DNA from: Candidatus Nitrosacidococcus tergens
GTDB taxonomy: Bacteria; Pseudomonadota; Gammaproteobacteria; Nitrosococcales; Nitrosococcaceae
Length of the DNA: 64,000 nucleotides
Reading direction: 5' to 3'
Assembly (NCBI RefSeq): GCF_902810445.1
Contig: NZ_LR778175.1
Span: forward strand, 686,001 to 750,000
The stretch's first letter is position 1. The number at the start of each line of letters is the position of its first letter. Both the position numbers and the translations under genes were made by a program. Below, piece after piece: positions 55,823-64,000 of the stretch. The notes beneath the pieces are model-generated. The model worked only from the letters and a program-made list of their open reading frames with translations, ran no database searches and was not told the origin of the DNA.

Positions 55823-57004
55823 ATGCTTAGAATCTTTCTTATCGATCGCTATATCCTTAAAGAATTGAGCCTAAATGTGGCTGCCTCCACCTTAATTTTA
55901 ATGCTGATCTTTGGTGGTCTTCGTTTTATCCATTTCTTAGGAAAAGCAGCTCGAGGGGATATTCCAGCAGGCACTGTGCTCTCTCTTGCTGGCTATGAAT
56001 CCTTAGGTGCTCTTGTACTGCTATTACCTTTGGCTGCTTTTTTAGCAGTAATTTTAGTACTAGGCAGGATGGGAAATGATGGAGAAACAATTGCTTTATA
56101 TGCCTGTGGAGTGGGGCGTAACCATCTTTTACGAGTGATGCTTATTTTCGGGGTATTACTTGCAATGATAGTAGGTACTATTTCTTCATACTTAGCCCCT
56201 CTTGCTTTAGCTCGAGGATATCGTATTGAACAACAAGCATTACTTGCTGCAGAAACGACAGGGTTAGTAGCAGGAGACTTTAAAAAAACCCATAGTGGAG
56301 AGCGAATATTCTATGCAGAACGATTGAGCAAAGATCAGTTAGTAATGAAAGATATCTTCATTCAGGTACAGCAGCCTAGCCAGAAAGTTATTTTTCGAGC
56401 TAAACAAGGGCATCTTGAGACTGATGAAGAAAATGGGAATAAAAACTTAATTTTAGAAAATGGGTATCGCTATGATTTTCCCACGACCGATAATAGTATG
56501 CGTATTTCCCGCTTTGCTCGTCACGGGTTATTAGTAAGAAAAGGAGGAGAACGTGAGTTTAACATTCGTCATAAAACTATTCCTACGCTAAAGTTATGGG
56601 CAATGGGTGCACCCAATGATATTTCAGAAGTACAGTGGCGTTTATCTATGCCTATTTCGACTTTACTATTGGTGATGTTTGCAGTACCTCTAACACGCTA
56701 CGAACCTAGAAAAGGACGCTACTCAGGGTTAGTATCTGCAATTGTTACTTATCTTATCTATAGTAATACCATAGGAATAGCAAGGCATTGGATAGATAAA
56801 GGGATAGTCTCTACGGTATTTGGTCTGTGGTGGGTGCATATAGTCATGTTGATACTTGTCTTGATCTCCCTTTGGCCGCCCCAGCCTCTACAGCAAATAC
56901 TAAGTTGGCTACGTAGTAATTTGCCAAAATTTAATTTTTTAGGTGCATTTCAATCTCTATTTCACTTGCTACGCCATATTAGTATTTTTCAAAATAAAAA
57001 ATGA
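55823..57004 (+). CDS. lptF: lipopolysaccharide export permease LptF
   Basis: 393 residues: six membrane helices, with the periplasmic beta-jellyroll between the third and fourth (about 125-265: FYAERLSKDQLVMKDIFI). FLIDRYILKELSLN at the start and PLTRYEPRKGRYSGL near helix 5 fit LptF. With LptG and LptB it extracts LPS from the inner membrane. Overlaps lptG by 4 bp (ATGA). Confidence 0.93.
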   Translation: MLRIFLIDRYILKELSLNVAASTLILMLIFGGLRFIHFLGKAARGDIPAGTVLSLAGYESLGALVLLLPLAAFLAVILVLGRMGNDGETIALYACGVGRNHLLRVMLIFGVLLAMIVGTISSYLAPLALARGYRIEQQALLAAETTGLVAGDFKKTHSGERIFYAERLSKDQLVMKDIFIQVQQPSQKVIFRAKQGHLETDEENGNKNLILENGYRYDFPTTDNSMRISRFARHGLLVRKGGEREFNIRHKTIPTLKLWAMGAPNDISEVQWRLSMPISTLLLVMFAVPLTRYEPRKGRYSGLVSAIVTYLIYSNTIGIARHWIDKGIVSTVFGLWWVHIVMLILVLISLWPPQPLQQILSWLRSNLPKFNFLGAFQSLFHLLRHISIFQNKK

Positions 57005-58065
57005 AAATATTAGATCGCTATTTAGGGCAAGCCATTATTCACTATACTTTTCTTGTTTTACTTGTACTTATTTCTCTTCATACATTTATATCATTTGTTA
57101 CTGAGCTTGACGATGTAGGTCATGGATCCTATGAAATTTCCCATGCAATCAAATACATTTTATATTCTATCCCACAGAATATTTATGATTTACTCCCAGT
57201 AGCAGTGTTATTAGGTAGCGTCTTAGGACTAGGTAATATGGCATCTCAAAGTGAGTTGATTGCAATGCGAGCTGCTGGATTTTCCATAGAACGAATCATT
57301 CAATCGGCCTTATCTACTGGGATGATCTTTGTTGTTATGACTGCACTTATAGGAGAAATCATTGCCCCTCCTGCAGAGCGAGCTGCGGATAAGTTACGAT
57401 CCCTTACAAAAGTAAGTGTTTCTAGTGAACAAAGTAGAGAAGGGTTTTGGACCCGGACCGGGGATACTTTTAATCGTATTGGTCAGGTATTAGCTAGTGG
57501 TGAATATAGAGATATTGAAATTTTCGAATTTGATCCGCAACACAAGCTTAGAAATATTACTCAGGCAGTCCGTGCCACTTATCATAATGATGGCTGGCAT
57601 TTAAAGGAAGTAACCCAGCGACGTATTTTTCCAAAGAGAGTCATCATCAACCACGTTCCAGAGGCAATTTGGAAATCAAGGTTAAACCCAGAGATATTAC
57701 AAGTAGTTATGGTTGATCCTCATGAATTCTCTGTGTGGGGATTACATCACTATATCAAATATCTAAGAGAGAATAAGCAAGCCACTGAACGACATCAGCA
57801 GGCTTTTTGGAGCAAGATTATTGCTCCTTTTAATGCGCTTATTATGATGTTTTTAGCTATCCCCTTTGTGTTTGGACCTTTACGCTCGGTGAGTATGGGG
57901 CAAAGGGTTTTAGTCGGCGCTTTAGTTGGTATTGGTTTTTTTCTCTTTAACCGCCTTTTTAATCAGGCGGGGCTTGTATTTGGATTTCCTTTGTTTTTAA
58001 GTGCTGCTTTTCCCTCTTTTTTAAGCTTAGGGATTGGGATGATTATGATGCGTCGGGTTTACTAG
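57001..58065 (+). CDS. lptG: lipopolysaccharide export permease LptG
   Basis: 354 residues. ILDRYLGQAIIHYTFLVLL, the helix-2 segment LPVAVLLGSVLGLGNMASQSELIAMRAAGFS (coupling helix to LptB) and a periplasmic jellyroll followed by FVFGPLRSVSMGQR. Translationally coupled to lptF. Its 3' end overlaps the convergent RDD gene by 23 bp. Confidence 0.93.
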   Translation: MKILDRYLGQAIIHYTFLVLLVLISLHTFISFVTELDDVGHGSYEISHAIKYILYSIPQNIYDLLPVAVLLGSVLGLGNMASQSELIAMRAAGFSIERIIQSALSTGMIFVVMTALIGEIIAPPAERAADKLRSLTKVSVSSEQSREGFWTRTGDTFNRIGQVLASGEYRDIEIFEFDPQHKLRNITQAVRATYHNDGWHLKEVTQRRIFPKRVIINHVPEAIWKSRLNPEILQVVMVDPHEFSVWGLHHYIKYLRENKQATERHQQAFWSKIIAPFNALIMMFLAIPFVFGPLRSVSMGQRVLVGALVGIGFFLFNRLFNQAGLVFGFPLFLSAAFPSFLSLGIGMIMMRRVY

Positions 58066-58522
58066 GTTTAGGTAATAAAACAAGCTGGGTTTTAGAAAAA
58101 CGATCGTGCCAAGCTCTACTCTCTTTGTCAAAGAGTGCCCACCAAAATCCGATACCTAATAGTAACCAAGAAATTAAAGATAACCCAAAACGAGATAAAG
58201 CTTGTAGCCAAGTAATATTACTACCATCTAATTGTTGCACTCTAATCCGCCAGACCCACATTCCTATAGTTTGTCCTCTATAAATCCAAAAAGCACTGAA
58301 AAAAATGATGGTGGCAGATATGAGATATACTTGATAGAGTATATTTCCAGCTTCAATGCCTTCTCCTTGCCTGAAAGGTAAAATGATAAAAGTGGTGAGT
58401 ATAAAAAGCATAAACACCAGTAATACACTATCGTAAGTAATAGCACAGAAGCGGCGAAGGAGACTTGGGGTAGGCATAAGGGATTCTAGTGGATTGTTTG
58501 AACTGTTTTTAGATTTTATCAT
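58043..58522 (-). CDS. RDD family membrane protein
   Basis: 159 residues from ATG 58522; a TTG at 58543 would add 7. LLRRFCAITYDSVLLVFML opens the first helix, and WVWRIRVQQLDG with SRAWHDRFSKT closes the domain, matching RDD proteins with three membrane helices. Function is unknown; some relatives are ion transporters or accompany LPS genes. Convergent with lptG. Confidence 0.82.
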   Translation of the reverse strand: MIKSKNSSNNPLESLMPTPSLLRRFCAITYDSVLLVFMLFILTTFIILPFRQGEGIEAGNILYQVYLISATIIFFSAFWIYRGQTIGMWVWRIRVQQLDGSNITWLQALSRFGLSLISWLLLGIGFWWALFDKESRAWHDRFSKTQLVLLPKPSKPDAS

Positions 58523-58572
58523 TTCAAAAAGCTCTATTAGCAAAATAGTAAGTCTTACGTTGAATATAAATC

Positions 58573-61500
58573 ATGATGTTGCAATTATACGGCCAAACTG
58601 CATTTTCTTCCTTTCGTCTTAAAAAACTCCTAGCTCAGCTACAGAATAGTGTAATAGATATTACTTCAGTAGAAGTAAAATATTTTTATTATTGTGATAT
58701 TACTCAATCTTTATCTAATCAAGAAATCAGTCAGCTTAAGCAGCTATTAGAAGCTGAAAATTTTCCTATCTTTTCAGAAAACCAACTTATAGTTATCCCA
58801 CGACCGGGTACAATTTCTCCTTGGTCAAGTAAAGCTACAGATATTGCCCATCTCTGCGGGTTATACAAAGTTAGACGGCTAGAAAAAGGATTGATTTATT
58901 TATTTCAAACAAATAATCAAGTTGATCTTTTACTATTTCAACTTAGTATTTTAAGTTCACTCATTCATGATCGGATGACTGAAAAAGTTTTTCATAATAC
59001 TCAAGAAATATCTAATATATCTCAACCCTACGAGCCAAGATCCTTAACCACAATAGATATTTTAAATGATGGAAAAAATGCCCTTAAAGAGGCAAATAAA
59101 AAAATGGGGCTTGCTTTAACAGATGATGAAATAGATTATTTAATTGCAAGCTATCAAGCACTAGAGCGTAACCCTACAGATACTGAGCTGATGATGTTTG
59201 CTCAAGCAAATTCTGAGCATTGCCGTCATAAAATTTTTAATGCTGCTTGGGTGATTAGAAAACAACCACAGCAACGCAGTCTATTTGAAATGATTCGCTT
59301 TACTTATGAATCTTATTCAGAGGGAATTTTATCAGCTTATAAAGATAATGCAGCAGTAATTACTGGGAGGAAAGTACCTCATTTTATGGCAGGTAATTTA
59401 GGAACTCCCAATTATAATTATCAAGAAGAAGAACGTCATTTATTAATTAAAGTAGAAACTCATAATCATCCTACTGCTATTTCTCCTTTTGCTGGAGCCG
59501 CTACTGGATCTGGAGGGGAAATTAGAGATGAAGGTGCTACTGGTCGAGGAGGAAAACCTAAAGCAGGCTTGGCTGGGTTTTCTGTTTCCAACTTACATAT
59601 TCCAGACTTTAAGCAGCCTTGGGAAATAAACTATGGTAAACCTAGCTGGATGGCTTCAGCTCTAGATATTATACTAGCTGCACCTATTGGCTCTGCTGCT
59701 TTTAATAATGAATTTGGGCGACCCAATTTATGTGGTTATTTCCGTACTTTTGAGGAAAAAATATCTAGAGAAGGTGATTCAGAGCTTAGAGGCTACCATA
59801 AACCGATTATGGTCGCAGGAGGGATAGGCAATATTCGTCCTACTGCAGTACAGAAAAAATCCTTATCGGCTGAGACTCCTTTAATTGTGATTGGAGGTCC
59901 GGCATTACTGATAGGTCTAGGGGGAGGGTCAGCATCTAGTTTAGCTTCAGGAGAAGGAGATGAGTCTTTGGACTTTGCCTCTGTTCAGCGGAGTAACCCT
60001 GAAATGCAAAGACGTTGCCAAGAAGTAATCGATCGCTGTACTGCGTTAGGTAATGAAAATCCTATCTTATCTATTCATGATGTAGGTGCAGGTGGTCTAT
60101 CTAATGCTTTACCTGAGCTGGTACACGATAGCCATAAGGGTGGAGAGTTTCAGCTACGAGAAATTCCCAATGATGAACCTAATCTATCTCCATTGGAGAT
60201 TTGGTGTAATGAAGCACAAGAACGCTATGTGCTAGCTATTAATCCCAATCAACTTAGCTTATTTCAAAATATTTGTGATCGAGAACGTTGCCCTTGGGCA
60301 ATGGTGGGTAAAACTACCGAGAGGAATCAATTAATTGTCTCTGATTCCCGCTTTAATAATAATCCAGTAAATATTTCCATGGATCTTCTTTTTGGTAACC
60401 CACCAAAAATGATTAAAGATATTCCTCAGGCACACGCTTATACACTTACTCCCTTGCTACACCATAAAATTACTTTAGCTCAAGCTGTTGAAAAGGTACT
60501 TCGTCTTCCTACGGTTGCCAGTAAAAATTTTTTAATTACGATTGGGGATCGTTCTATTACTGGATTAGTCGCTCGGGATCAAATGGTAGGTCCTTGGCAA
60601 GTACCAGTAGCGGATTGTGCAGTTACTTTAGCAAGTTATCAAAGCACTATTGGAGAGGCTATGTCTATAGGAGAGCGACCTTTGATTGCTCTTATAGATC
60701 CGGCTGCCTCAGGGCGTATGGCAGTAGGGGAGGCCATTACTAACATTGCAAGTGCATCTATTAAGGATTTAAACCAAATAAAGCTATCTGCAAATTGGAT
60801 GGCATCCTGTGGGGATTCAAAAGAAGATATTGCCTTATTTAATACGGTAAAAGCGGTAGCTATGGAGCTTTGTCCGCAATTAGGAATCACCATTCCCGTA
60901 GGAAAAGATTCTTTATCTATGGGAGTTACCTGGAAACAAGAGGGCAAAGATCAGGTAATGAAAGCTCCCCCTTCCCTAGTTATCAGTGCCTTTGCACCAG
61001 TGACTAATGTGCAAAAATCCCTAACTCCTCAATTACAAACAGATGTAGGAGACACTTTATTATTACTTATTGATCTAGGTCAAGGAAAAAACCGCTTGGG
61101 TGGTACAGCACTTGCTCAAACGTATAATCAAACAACTGGGTACGTTCCTCCGGATCTAGATGATTCTAGTTTATTGATTAATTTTTTTAAAATTATTCAA
61201 TATCTTAACGATAGAAATTTGCTCCTTGCTTATCATGATCGCTCCGATGGCGGATTATTTACTACCCTATGTGAAATGGCATTTGCTGGTCATTGTGGTA
61301 TTAAAATAGATTTAGATGCTTTAGGTACAGATAATTTATTATCTGCTCTTTTTAATGAGGAGCTAGGTGCAGTTATTCAAATTAAGTATAAAGATCAAGA
61401 TCAGATATTAACTTATCTACACCAATACGGATTAGGAAATCACACCTACTTCTTAGGTAATCTCAGTACAGATAATAAAGTTCGTTTTTCTTTTCATGGC

Positions 61501-62478
61501 CAAGTAATATTGGAGGAAGACAGAACTTACTATCAAAGAATCTGGGCTGAAACCAGCTATCACATACAAAGACTAAGAGACAATCCTGATTGTGCTCAAC
61601 AGGAATTCGATTCCCTATTAGATCAAAGTAATCCTGGACTGAATCCAATCTTAACTTTCAATCCAGGGGAAAATGCTTCTACCCCTTATATTGCTACCGG
61701 AATACGTCCTTCAATTGCAATTCTAAGAGAACAGGGTGTCAATGGTCACATTGAAATGGCAGCTGCTTTTGATCGTGCAGGGTTTACTGCCATAGATGTA
61801 CACATGAGTGATATTTTGGAAAAAAGGGTTAATCTTTCTGATTTCAAAGGATTAGTAGCTTGTGGTGGATTTTCCTATGGAGATGTACTCGGTGCAGGTC
61901 GAGGTTGGGCTAATACTATTTTGATGAATCCTCTTGCTTATGATGAATTTGCTACTTTTTTTACTAGAAAAGATAGTTTTGCTTTAGGCGTATGCAATGG
62001 TTGTCAAATGTTCTCCCATTTACTAGAAATTATTCCGGGTGCTGCATTATGGCCAAAATTCACAACTAATTACTCTGGGCAATTTGAAGCTCGATTGATA
62101 ACTATAGAAGTGCTAAATTCTCCCTCTTTATTCTTTCAGGGTATGGAAAATTCTAAAATCCCAATTGTGGTTGCCCATGGGGAAGGGTATGCTCAATTTA
62201 AAGATCCAGAAAGCATGGAGGCAAGCATAGCCAATCAGAATATAGCCCTCCGATTTATAGATAATTACGGACAACCTACAGAGCATTATCCATTTAACCC
62301 GAATGGATCACCACAGGGAATTACAGGGCTGACTAATGATGATGGTCGATTTACCATTATGATGCCTCACCCTGAGCGGGTATTTCTTACCGATCAATAT
62401 TCTTGGCATCCCAAAAATTGGGGTAGTGATGGACCGTGGTTACGAATGTTTCAAAATGCACGTTATTGGCTGGGCTAG
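58573..62478 (+). CDS. purL: phosphoribosylformylglycinamidine synthase
   Basis: 1301 residues, the large single-chain form of gammaproteobacteria and eukaryotes. Order: N-terminal PurS-like domain, linker, two AIR-synthase-like halves (VETHNHPTAISPFAGAATG, GDESLDFASVQ, DRSDGGLFTTLCEMA) and a C-terminal glutamine amidotransferase with Cys1141 in GVCNGCQMFSH and the MPHPERVF histidine. It makes FGAM from FGAR with glutamine and ATP in purine synthesis. Two tandem ATG codons at 58573 and 58576. Confidence 0.97.
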   Translation: MMLQLYGQTAFSSFRLKKLLAQLQNSVIDITSVEVKYFYYCDITQSLSNQEISQLKQLLEAENFPIFSENQLIVIPRPGTISPWSSKATDIAHLCGLYKVRRLEKGLIYLFQTNNQVDLLLFQLSILSSLIHDRMTEKVFHNTQEISNISQPYEPRSLTTIDILNDGKNALKEANKKMGLALTDDEIDYLIASYQALERNPTDTELMMFAQANSEHCRHKIFNAAWVIRKQPQQRSLFEMIRFTYESYSEGILSAYKDNAAVITGRKVPHFMAGNLGTPNYNYQEEERHLLIKVETHNHPTAISPFAGAATGSGGEIRDEGATGRGGKPKAGLAGFSVSNLHIPDFKQPWEINYGKPSWMASALDIILAAPIGSAAFNNEFGRPNLCGYFRTFEEKISREGDSELRGYHKPIMVAGGIGNIRPTAVQKKSLSAETPLIVIGGPALLIGLGGGSASSLASGEGDESLDFASVQRSNPEMQRRCQEVIDRCTALGNENPILSIHDVGAGGLSNALPELVHDSHKGGEFQLREIPNDEPNLSPLEIWCNEAQERYVLAINPNQLSLFQNICDRERCPWAMVGKTTERNQLIVSDSRFNNNPVNISMDLLFGNPPKMIKDIPQAHAYTLTPLLHHKITLAQAVEKVLRLPTVASKNFLITIGDRSITGLVARDQMVGPWQVPVADCAVTLASYQSTIGEAMSIGERPLIALIDPAASGRMAVGEAITNIASASIKDLNQIKLSANWMASCGDSKEDIALFNTVKAVAMELCPQLGITIPVGKDSLSMGVTWKQEGKDQVMKAPPSLVISAFAPVTNVQKSLTPQLQTDVGDTLLLLIDLGQGKNRLGGTALAQTYNQTTGYVPPDLDDSSLLINFFKIIQYLNDRNLLLAYHDRSDGGLFTTLCEMAFAGHCGIKIDLDALGTDNLLSALFNEELGAVIQIKYKDQDQILTYLHQYGLGNHTYFLGNLSTDNKVRFSFHGQVILEEDRTYYQRIWAETSYHIQRLRDNPDCAQQEFDSLLDQSNPGLNPILTFNPGENASTPYIATGIRPSIAILREQGVNGHIEMAAAFDRAGFTAIDVHMSDILEKRVNLSDFKGLVACGGFSYGDVLGAGRGWANTILMNPLAYDEFATFFTRKDSFALGVCNGCQMFSHLLEIIPGAALWPKFTTNYSGQFEARLITIEVLNSPSLFFQGMENSKIPIVVAHGEGYAQFKDPESMEASIANQNIALRFIDNYGQPTEHYPFNPNGSPQGITGLTNDDGRFTIMMPHPERVFLTDQYSWHPKNWGSDGPWLRMFQNARYWLG

Positions 62479-62481
62479 CAA

Positions 62482-63033
62482 TTAGCGATGTTTTAACCGT
62501 CTAAGTAATACATAAACCGCACCTGTCCCTCCATCAAAGGAACGGGCAGAACAAAAAGCAAGCACATCATCTCGCTGTTGCAACCAAGTATTTACTTTAT
62601 TTTTAAGTATAGGCTCTTTGTGATAAGAGCCTAACCCTTTGCCATGAATAATCCGCATACTATGGATATTTCTTTTTTTACAGTGCCCTAAAAATTGAGT
62701 AAGCTCATAGCGAGCAGTAGGTACATTCATTCCATGAAGATCAAGTTCGGCAGAAATACTAAATTTCCCTTGGCGTAAGTTCCTTAATTGCCGCTTACCT
62801 AACTCTGGACGAAAATAAATCAGTTCTTCCCCAGATTCTATCTCTGTAGCTTGAAAGGAATCAGAGAGCATATCTTTAAAGACCAACATTTCATCTTGAT
62901 AAAGCTGGCGCGGAATAGGGGATAATGATTTTTTAAAGGGAGAAATTCTATTTTGCTTTAGTGGAGAAATACCCTCCACAGCTTCTTGAAACAAGGCTTT
63001 ATCGGAATCAGAGAGTAGATCATTTTTTTTCAT
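62482..63033 (-). CDS. Smr domain protein (SmrB-like ribosome rescue nuclease)
   Basis: 183 residues, the length of E. coli SmrB. The Smr domain has ELDLHGMNVPTARYEL, MRIIHGKGLGSYH and RSFDGGTGAVYVLLRR. SmrB cleaves mRNA between collided ribosomes; the N-terminal third here (SDKALFQEAVEGISPLKQ) resembles SmrB's ribosome-binding hook. Convergent with purL. Confidence 0.88.
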   Translation of the reverse strand: MKKNDLLSDSDKALFQEAVEGISPLKQNRISPFKKSLSPIPRQLYQDEMLVFKDMLSDSFQATEIESGEELIYFRPELGKRQLRNLRQGKFSISAELDLHGMNVPTARYELTQFLGHCKKRNIHSMRIIHGKGLGSYHKEPILKNKVNTWLQQRDDVLAFCSARSFDGGTGAVYVLLRRLKHR

Positions 63034-63134
63034 TGCTCAATATCTATTAGCTATTTATTTCAAGTAGCATAGAAATAAAATTCTCTATGTAAATCCCCTT
63101 ATATCTTTAAGTAGTTTATACTATTAAGCCAATT

Positions 63135-63210
63135 GCCGGAGTAGCTCAGTTGGTAGAGCAGGGCATTCGTAATGCCAAGGTCGTAGGTTCAACTCCTATC
63201 TCCGGCACCA
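63135..63210 (+). tRNA. tRNA-Thr (anticodon CGT)
   Basis: 76 bases starting GCCGGAGTAGCTCAGTTGG and ending CCGGCACCA, with encoded CCA. The acceptor stem GCCGGAG/CTCCGGC pairs fully. The anticodon loop is TTCGTAA, giving CGT, and the sequence closely follows E. coli thrW. The T arm GTAGGTTCAACTCCTAT is normal. Confidence 0.95.
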
Positions 63211-63228
63211 ATTATCTCAATTTATAAT

Positions 63229-63897
63229 ATGAATTCAGAAAAAGAAGTTAATATCGATTTAGCTAATGAACTAATAGAAAAAAATCGCTTGTGGTCTCAA
63301 CGAATTCAAGCTCAAGATCCACAATTCTTCACTCGTCTGTCTCATCAACAAACCCCAAAATATCTATGGATTGGCTGTTCAGATTCTAGGGTACCAGCAA
63401 ATCAAATCGTAGATCTAGATCCCGGTGAAGTTTTTGTTCATCGCAATGTATCTAATTTAGTATTGCACTCAGATATGAATTGCCTATCTACAATTCAATT
63501 TGCGATAGATATTTTAAAAGTAGAACATATTATGATTGTAGGTCATTATGGTTGTGGAGGAGTCTTAGCTGCATTAAAAGATAATCGAATGGGCTTGATT
63601 GATAATTGGCTCCGCTATATTGGGGATACTATGAAGCGGCACCGAATACTAATTGCACAAACGCCGCAAGAAATGCATCATGATCTTTTATGTGAGCTCA
63701 ATGTCATTGAACAAGTGATTAATGCTTGCCGTACTACAATTGTACGTGATGCTTGGGAGCGAGGCCAGCAGCTTACCATCCATGGCTGGTGCTACGGGCT
63801 TAAAGATGGACTGATTTATGATCTTGGCATTGATGTAGCTAGCTTTAACCAGCTAGAGCAATCCTATGAAAGAGCTCTTGCAAATTTAGTTAAATAG
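63229..63897 (+). CDS. can: beta-carbonic anhydrase
   Basis: 222 residues. Zinc ligands Cys50 and Asp52 (GCSDSRVP), His106 and Cys109 (VGHYGCGGV) are all present, with VFVHRNVSNLV between. The enzyme interconverts CO2 and bicarbonate in the cytosol. It starts 18 bp after the tRNA. Confidence 0.95.
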   Translation: MNSEKEVNIDLANELIEKNRLWSQRIQAQDPQFFTRLSHQQTPKYLWIGCSDSRVPANQIVDLDPGEVFVHRNVSNLVLHSDMNCLSTIQFAIDILKVEHIMIVGHYGCGGVLAALKDNRMGLIDNWLRYIGDTMKRHRILIAQTPQEMHHDLLCELNVIEQVINACRTTIVRDAWERGQQLTIHGWCYGLKDGLIYDLGIDVASFNQLEQSYERALANLVK

Positions 63898-64000
63898 CGG
63901 CCTTAAAATTATATACTATCTTTGCTTTATAAAAGGTTATTTTCATAAGCTCGACAATCTGAACTAGCTCTTGGGCTAAATTCGAATCCTCACAATGAGC
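63890..64000 (-). CDS. possible C-terminal end of a gene running off the right edge
   Basis: The minus strand is open for 36 codons up to the window end, finishing SNLAQELVQIVELMKITFYK, then AKIVYNFKAAI and a stop at 63890-63892 that overlaps the end of can. I recognise no family, and the stretch is short enough to be chance. Confidence 0.25.
   Translation of the reverse strand, partial: AHCEDSNLAQELVQIVELMKITFYKAKIVYNFKAAI

Noticed and set aside
1..64000. CRISPR array
   Set aside because: No regularly spaced repeats of 25-40 bp and no cas genes were seen; the only long repeats are two-copy or inverted.

Overview
The window is AT-rich DNA from a gammaproteobacterial chromosome. Supporting markers are the divergent pepA-holC / lptF-lptG arrangement, cmoA, hslO, a long single-chain purL, ttcA, alkB and a 154-residue bacterioferritin. 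A hopanoid-type epimerase (hpnA), an NnrS membrane protein and an HME-RND metal pump suggest an environmental lineage, possibly a low-GC Chromatiales such as a relative of the ammonia oxidiser Nitrosococcus. The genus is inference only. Genes are tightly packed and several convergent pairs overlap at their 3' ends.

Layout. 1-8.1 kb: housekeeping and repair genes (ttcA end, msrA, DUF423, a 3-hydroxyisobutyrate-dehydrogenase-like enzyme, a PreP-like M16C protease, a HAD phosphatase, hslO, then a 2OG-Fe(II) oxygenase broken by one in-frame TAA and coupled to alkB). 8.1-16.5 kb: a gene-poor accessory island. It holds a degraded IS21 istB, a NarL-type regulator whose phospho-acceptor Asp is Glu, a ~95-bp direct repeat, a 52-residue peptide with a GG motif, two probably related proteins of unknown function flanking a patatin phospholipase that is frameshifted in a 7-G run, and two opposed relics of Rep_3 plasmid initiators. 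This looks like the remains of integrated plasmid or mobile DNA.

17-26.5 kb: a ChaN-PDZ lipoprotein-like protein, ycgN, gpmA ending in a hairpin, a DegS-like protease, a 1161-residue multidomain flavoprotein overlapping the ORF of a secreted repeat protein, and a small FNR-like reductase. 26.7-38.2 kb: a TDT/SLAC1 transporter, a TolC-ExbB-ExbD operon without TonB, and an HME-RND efflux operon (czcCBA-like) divergent from its two-component system. 38.2-46.3 kb: an AT3/SGNH acyltransferase downstream of a Ter stress cluster (terB, terD, two phosphoribosyltransferase-type proteins, a CitE-like lyase, a TerC relative and a second TerD). 46.6-64 kb: a PagL-like lipid A deacylase, hpnA, an EEP-family hydrolase, an ICMT-like methyltransferase, cmoA, bfr, nnrS, a universal stress protein, a relic of a second AT3/SGNH acyltransferase, a DUF2780 protein, holC, pepA, lptFG, an RDD protein, purL, an Smr protein, tRNA-Thr(CGT) and a beta-carbonic anhydrase.

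The genes group into envelope maintenance (lptFG, PagL-like, DegS-like, acyltransferase, hopanoid), metal and stress handling (HME-RND pump, Ter cluster, bfr, usp, msrA, hslO) and core metabolism. The most unusual part is the 8.7-16.4 kb island. All assignments rest on reading motifs and alignments by eye, with no database search.
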